7,372 bases of DNA, from positions 1 to 7,372 of the forward strand of contig CALAFV010000541.1 of the NCBI GenBank assembly GCA_937891445.1. The letters are read 5' to 3'. The DNA comes from an uncultured Phycisphaerales bacterium. GTDB taxonomy: Bacteria; Planctomycetota; Phycisphaerae; Phycisphaerales; UBA1924. The translations under genes and the position numbers were made by a program. The stretch's first letter is position 1; every line of letters begins with the position of its first letter. Shown here piece by piece: positions 4,589-7,372 of the stretch. The notes under the pieces are model-generated. The model was not told the origin of the DNA. It did not search any database and saw only the letters and a program-made list of their open reading frames with translations.

Positions 4589-5908
4589 ATGGCGAAGGGT
4601 GATCTGGTTGTCGTCACCGGCGCGGGGGGGTTCATCGGGGGGCACCTGGCCGGTGACCTGCTCAAGCAGGGGTGCCGCGTCCGGGCGGTGGACATCAAGC
4701 CCCTGAGTGAGTGGTACCAGATCCACAAGGGGGCGGAGAACATCGCCGGGCCGGCCCGGGGCGACCTGCGGAACCTGGAGAACTGCCGCCGGGCCGTGCG
4801 GGGCGCCACCGAGGTCTACCAACTCGCCGCCGACATGGGCGGGATGGGCTTCATCGAGAACAACAAGGCCCTGTGCATGCTCAGCGTGCTGACCAACACG
4901 CACATGCTGATGGCGGCGCACGAGGCCGGCGTGCAGCGGTTCTTCTTCTCCTCCTCCGCCTGCGTCTACAACGCTGACAAGCAGCGCGACCCCAACGTGA
5001 CGGCGCTGAAGGAAGAGGACGCCTACCCGGCCATGCCCGAGGACGGCTACGGCTGGGAGAAACTCTTCAGCGAGCGGATGTGCCGCCACTTCCGCGAGGA
5101 CTTCGGCCTCGAGACGCGCGTGGCCCGCTACCACAACGTCTACGGCCCGCACGGCACGTGGGAGGGCGGGCGCGAGAAGGCTCCCGCCGCCATCTGCCGC
5201 AAGGTCATCGCCGCGAAGATCAGCGGCAGGCACGAGATCGAAATCTGGGGCGACGGCACCCAGACCCGCTCGTTCATGTACATCAGCGACTGCCTCCGCG
5301 GCACGCGCATGATCATGCGCTCGGGGATCCTCGAGCCGATCAACCTCGGCTCCAGCGAACTGGTGAGCATCAACCAGCTCGTGGACATCGCCGAGGAGAT
5401 CGCCGGCATCACGCTGGAGCGGAAGTACAAACTCGACGCCCCGCGCGGCGTCGCCGGGCGCAACAGCGACAACACGCTCATCCGCCAGTACCTGGGGTGG
5501 GAGCCCGACACGCGCCTGCGCGAGGGCATGGAACTCACCTACCGCTGGATCTACGACCAGTTCGTCGCCAAGTACAACGCCCAGACCGCCGCCAAGGCCA
5601 TGGTGTCGCTCACCGGCCAGGGCACGGGCGCGAGCGAGAGTTACACCAACATCCTGACAAAGGGCGGCCCGGCCTCGAGCCGCTCCAGCGTCACCGCCCC
5701 GAAGAAGGCCACGCGCGGCAAGAAGAAGACCGCCCGCTCGGCCGCCGCGCCCAAGAAGAAGGCCCGCCCCGCGAAGGCCAGGGCGAGCAAGGCGAAGAAG
5801 ACCAAGGCCCGCGGCAAGCGCGGCGTCGCGTGGCTCGCCGACATGCCGTCGTGGGACGCCAACGGCACGCCGCGTAAGAGCCGCCGTCGCGCCGGCTCCC
5901 GGGCCTGA
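4589..5908 (+). CDS. GDP-mannose 3,5-epimerase-like NAD-dependent epimerase with histone-H1-like C-terminal tail
   Basis: Plant GDP-mannose 3,5-epimerase converts GDP-D-mannose to GDP-L-galactose and GDP-L-gulose, and this protein of 439 residues closely resembles it. It is an extended short-chain dehydrogenase/reductase. The NAD-binding TGAGGFIGG is at 10-18, AADMGGMGFIENN at 80-92, SSSACVYN at 121-128, YGWEK at 154-158, HNVYGPHGTWEGGREKAPAA at 182-201, WGDGTQTRSF at 220-229 and GRNSDN at 290-295. The Cys, Tyr, Lys and Lys known as catalytic in the plant enzyme (C145, Y174, K178, K217) appear as C125, Y154, K158 and K197, all with the same offset of 20, which strongly supports true 3,5-epimerase chemistry. 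The usual fold ends about residue 330. A tail of about 70 residues then adds Lys/Ala/Arg/Pro repeats and a short WLADMPSWDANGTP segment, which is unusual. It is likely cytoplasmic. The glycosyltransferase gene follows after 69 bases, so the two are probably co-transcribed. Exact substrate and product in this organism are inferred. Confidence 0.9.
   Translation: MAKGDLVVVTGAGGFIGGHLAGDLLKQGCRVRAVDIKPLSEWYQIHKGAENIAGPARGDLRNLENCRRAVRGATEVYQLAADMGGMGFIENNKALCMLSVLTNTHMLMAAHEAGVQRFFFSSSACVYNADKQRDPNVTALKEEDAYPAMPEDGYGWEKLFSERMCRHFREDFGLETRVARYHNVYGPHGTWEGGREKAPAAICRKVIAAKISGRHEIEIWGDGTQTRSFMYISDCLRGTRMIMRSGILEPINLGSSELVSINQLVDIAEEIAGITLERKYKLDAPRGVAGRNSDNTLIRQYLGWEPDTRLREGMELTYRWIYDQFVAKYNAQTAAKAMVSLTGQGTGASESYTNILTKGGPASSRSSVTAPKKATRGKKKTARSAAAPKKKARPAKARASKAKKTKARGKRGVAWLADMPSWDANGTPRKSRRRAGSRA
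5690..5905 (+). other. Region coding the Lys/Ala/Arg-rich, histone-H1-like tail of the epimerase
   Basis: Residues 368-439 contain repeated basic blocks: APKKATRGKKK, AAAPKKKARPAKA and ASKAKKTKARGKRG. A tryptophan-containing segment follows (VAWLADMPSWD, from 413), then another basic end (PRKSRRRAGSRA). Lys/Ala/Pro repeats of this kind occur in bacterial histone-H1-like (HctA/HctB, AlgP-type) proteins and in disordered nucleic-acid- or polyanion-binding tails. The DNA is rich in aag and gcc, and the frame is unbroken and continuous with the enzyme, so this is an extension rather than a read-through of a separate gene. Confidence 0.75.
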
Positions 5909-5977
5909 TTGATCGGGCCCCGCGCGGAACCAACCCCACAGCGGCGCCGAGGTCTACCGCGAGGCCGGATCAGCCCG

Positions 5978-7372
5978 ATGCCCAAGCCACGACCCAACAC
6001 GATCCTGGTGATGAGCCAGGTCTACGTCCCCGACCCGGCCAGCGTCGGCCAGCACATGCACGACGCCGCGGCCGAACTGGTCCGCCGCGGCTTCCGCGTC
6101 GTCGTCCTCACCTCCGCCCGCGGCTACGACGACCCGACGGTCCGCTACCCGGCACGCGAGACGCTCGACGGCGTTGAGATCCGCCGCCTGCCGCTCTCAT
6201 CCTTCGGCAAGAAGTCCATTCCGCTGCGCCTCCTCGGCGGCGTCCTGTTCATGCTCCAGGCGATCCTTCGCGGGCTCTTCACACGCGATCTCCGCGCCGT
6301 GCTGGTCAGCACGTCGCCCCCGATGTGCGCCGCCGCGGCGCTGGTGATCGGGGCGCTGCGCCGGGCGCCGATCAAGTACTGGGTCATGGACCTCAACCCG
6401 GACCAGATGATCGAACTGGGCAAACTCCGCCCCGATGCGCCCGCGGCCCGGATCTTCGACGCCTTCAACCGCATCGTCCTCGGCCGCGCCGCGGACGTCG
6501 TCGCCCTCGACCGCTTCATGGCCGACCGCCTGCTCCGCAAGCGGGACGTCCGCTCCAAACTCTCCGTGATGCCCCCGTGGCCGCACGACGACCACCTGGA
6601 GGTCATCCCGCACGAGTCCAACCCCTTCCGCAAGGAGCACGGGCTGGAGGGCAAGTTCGTCGTGATGTACAGCGGCAACCACGGCTTCTCCACGCCCGTC
6701 AAGACGATCGTGGACGCCGCGCTGCGCCTCCAGCACCGCGACGACATCGTGTTCATGTTCATCGGCGGCGGCGTGGGCAAGAAGGACGTGGACCGCGCCA
6801 TCGCGGAGCACAAGCCCGCGAACATCCGCAGCCTCCCCTATCAGCCGCTGGACCGGATCAAGTACTCCCTCTCCGCGGCGGACGTGCACCTGGTCAGTGT
6901 CGGCAACGACGTCGTCGGCGTCGTCCACCCGTGCAAGGTCTACGGCGCGATGGCCGTCGCCCGGCCCATCCTCCTGCTGGGCCCGGACCCCTGCCACGTT
7001 TCTGACCTCGTCCGCGAGCACAACCTCGGCTGGCAGATCTCCCACGGCGACGTGGACGGGGCCGTGGGGACGCTCGAGCAGATCGTCGCGACGCCGCGCG
7101 AGGAACTGGCCGCGATGGGCGCCCGCGCCCGCGCCCTGATCGAGCGCGAACTGAGCAAGAACGTCCTGTGCGGCCGCTTCTGCGACGTCGTCGAGCGCGG
7201 CCTGAAGCCCGGCGCCGAGCCGGCGGCCGACCAGATCGTGGCGCCGGGCGGCTTCGGCATCGCGGCGCTGGTGCGCGAGGCCGGAGGAACGGTCCTCGAC
7301 CTCGGGATCGAACCCGACGACCTGCCGGGGATCGGGGCGGCCATTCGCCGCGCCCGCGAGGCGCGGGCCGAC
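5978..7372 (+). CDS. Glycosyltransferase, GT4/WcaI-like (C-terminus beyond the window)
   Basis: The frame is open from an ATG at 5978 to the last base: 465 codons, no stop, so the 3' end is missing. It likely transfers a sugar from a nucleotide-sugar donor to a lipid-linked or polysaccharide acceptor at the cytoplasmic face of the membrane. Two Rossmann-like halves are visible. The N-terminal half starts TILVMSQVYVPDPASVGQH (8-26), with HDAAAELVRRGFRVVVLTS from 28 and STSPP (111-115) followed by a hydrophobic segment and a YWVMDLNPD stretch. The C-terminal half has MYSGNHG (230-236), FIGGG (261-265) and HPCKVYGAMAVARPILLLGP (from 317), the counterpart of the donor-binding 'P.K.y..ma.G.Pv' region of WcaI/WbuB-type enzymes. 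The core ends near residue 408, and at least 57 more residues follow. The start places the first beta strand at residue 8. GAGG at 5961-5964 is a poor ribosome site, so translation may depend on the upstream epimerase gene. Donor and acceptor cannot be read from sequence. Confidence 0.85.
   Translation, partial: MPKPRPNTILVMSQVYVPDPASVGQHMHDAAAELVRRGFRVVVLTSARGYDDPTVRYPARETLDGVEIRRLPLSSFGKKSIPLRLLGGVLFMLQAILRGLFTRDLRAVLVSTSPPMCAAAALVIGALRRAPIKYWVMDLNPDQMIELGKLRPDAPAARIFDAFNRIVLGRAADVVALDRFMADRLLRKRDVRSKLSVMPPWPHDDHLEVIPHESNPFRKEHGLEGKFVVMYSGNHGFSTPVKTIVDAALRLQHRDDIVFMFIGGGVGKKDVDRAIAEHKPANIRSLPYQPLDRIKYSLSAADVHLVSVGNDVVGVVHPCKVYGAMAVARPILLLGPDPCHVSDLVREHNLGWQISHGDVDGAVGTLEQIVATPREELAAMGARARALIERELSKNVLCGRFCDVVERGLKPGAEPAADQIVAPGGFGIAALVREAGGTVLDLGIEPDDLPGIGAAIRRAREARAD

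Noticed and set aside
5909..5977. Hairpin between the epimerase and glycosyltransferase genes (TGATCGGGCC and GGCCGGATCA)
   Set aside because: The arms have a mismatch and are about 45 bases apart with no T run, so it is not a convincing terminator and the two genes are taken as one transcript.

Overview
The window is 7,372 bases, mostly very GC-rich (around 70% or more in the main genes, by eye), with strongly G/C-ending codons. A protein carrying the planctomycete-type N-terminal motif LEPRTLLS points to the phylum Planctomycetota, perhaps a high-GC Phycisphaerae-like lineage. The phylum call rests on that motif. The finer placement is inference.

Layout: (1) Bases 1-376 are lower in GC (about 56% by count over 1-360). 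They hold the tail of an unrecognised gene (2-199), then a hydrophobic open stretch in the same frame (200-376) with no usable start codon, probably a broken or mis-sequenced small membrane protein. (2) Bases 377-866 have no convincing gene. They contain a strong GC hairpin at 743-774 and only a doubtful 32-codon ORF. (3) 867-3143 encodes a 758-residue LEPR-XLL protein. It has an aberrant cyclophilin-like domain followed by four diverged beta-rich modules of about 100 residues. (4) A perfect 14-bp hairpin (3179-3216) ends that unit. Directly after it, an extended -10 box sits only 5 bases before the next start codon, suggesting a leaderless transcript. (5) 3230-4294 encodes a HAL2/CysQ-type 3'(2'),5'-bisphosphate nucleotidase of the inositol monophosphatase superfamily. 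(6) Bases 4295-4588 form a 294-base leader with small inverted repeats. (7) 4589-5908 encodes a GDP-mannose 3,5-epimerase homologue with an added histone-H1-like Lys/Ala/Arg tail. (8) From 5978 to the window end runs an unfinished GT4/WcaI-like glycosyltransferase.

The epimerase and glycosyltransferase are 69 bases apart on the same strand with no clear terminator between them. They look like the start of a nucleotide-sugar/polysaccharide operon: one makes an activated sugar and the other transfers a sugar to a growing glycan. The bisphosphate nucleotidase may belong to sulfur metabolism, or may clear PAP left by sulfation, but the sequence does not tie it directly to the glycan genes. The most unusual items are the epimerase with the H1-like tail, the LEPR-XLL/cyclophilin/four-module architecture, and the odd low-GC left edge. 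All convincing genes are on the + strand. No tRNA, rRNA, CRISPR array or insertion sequence was seen.
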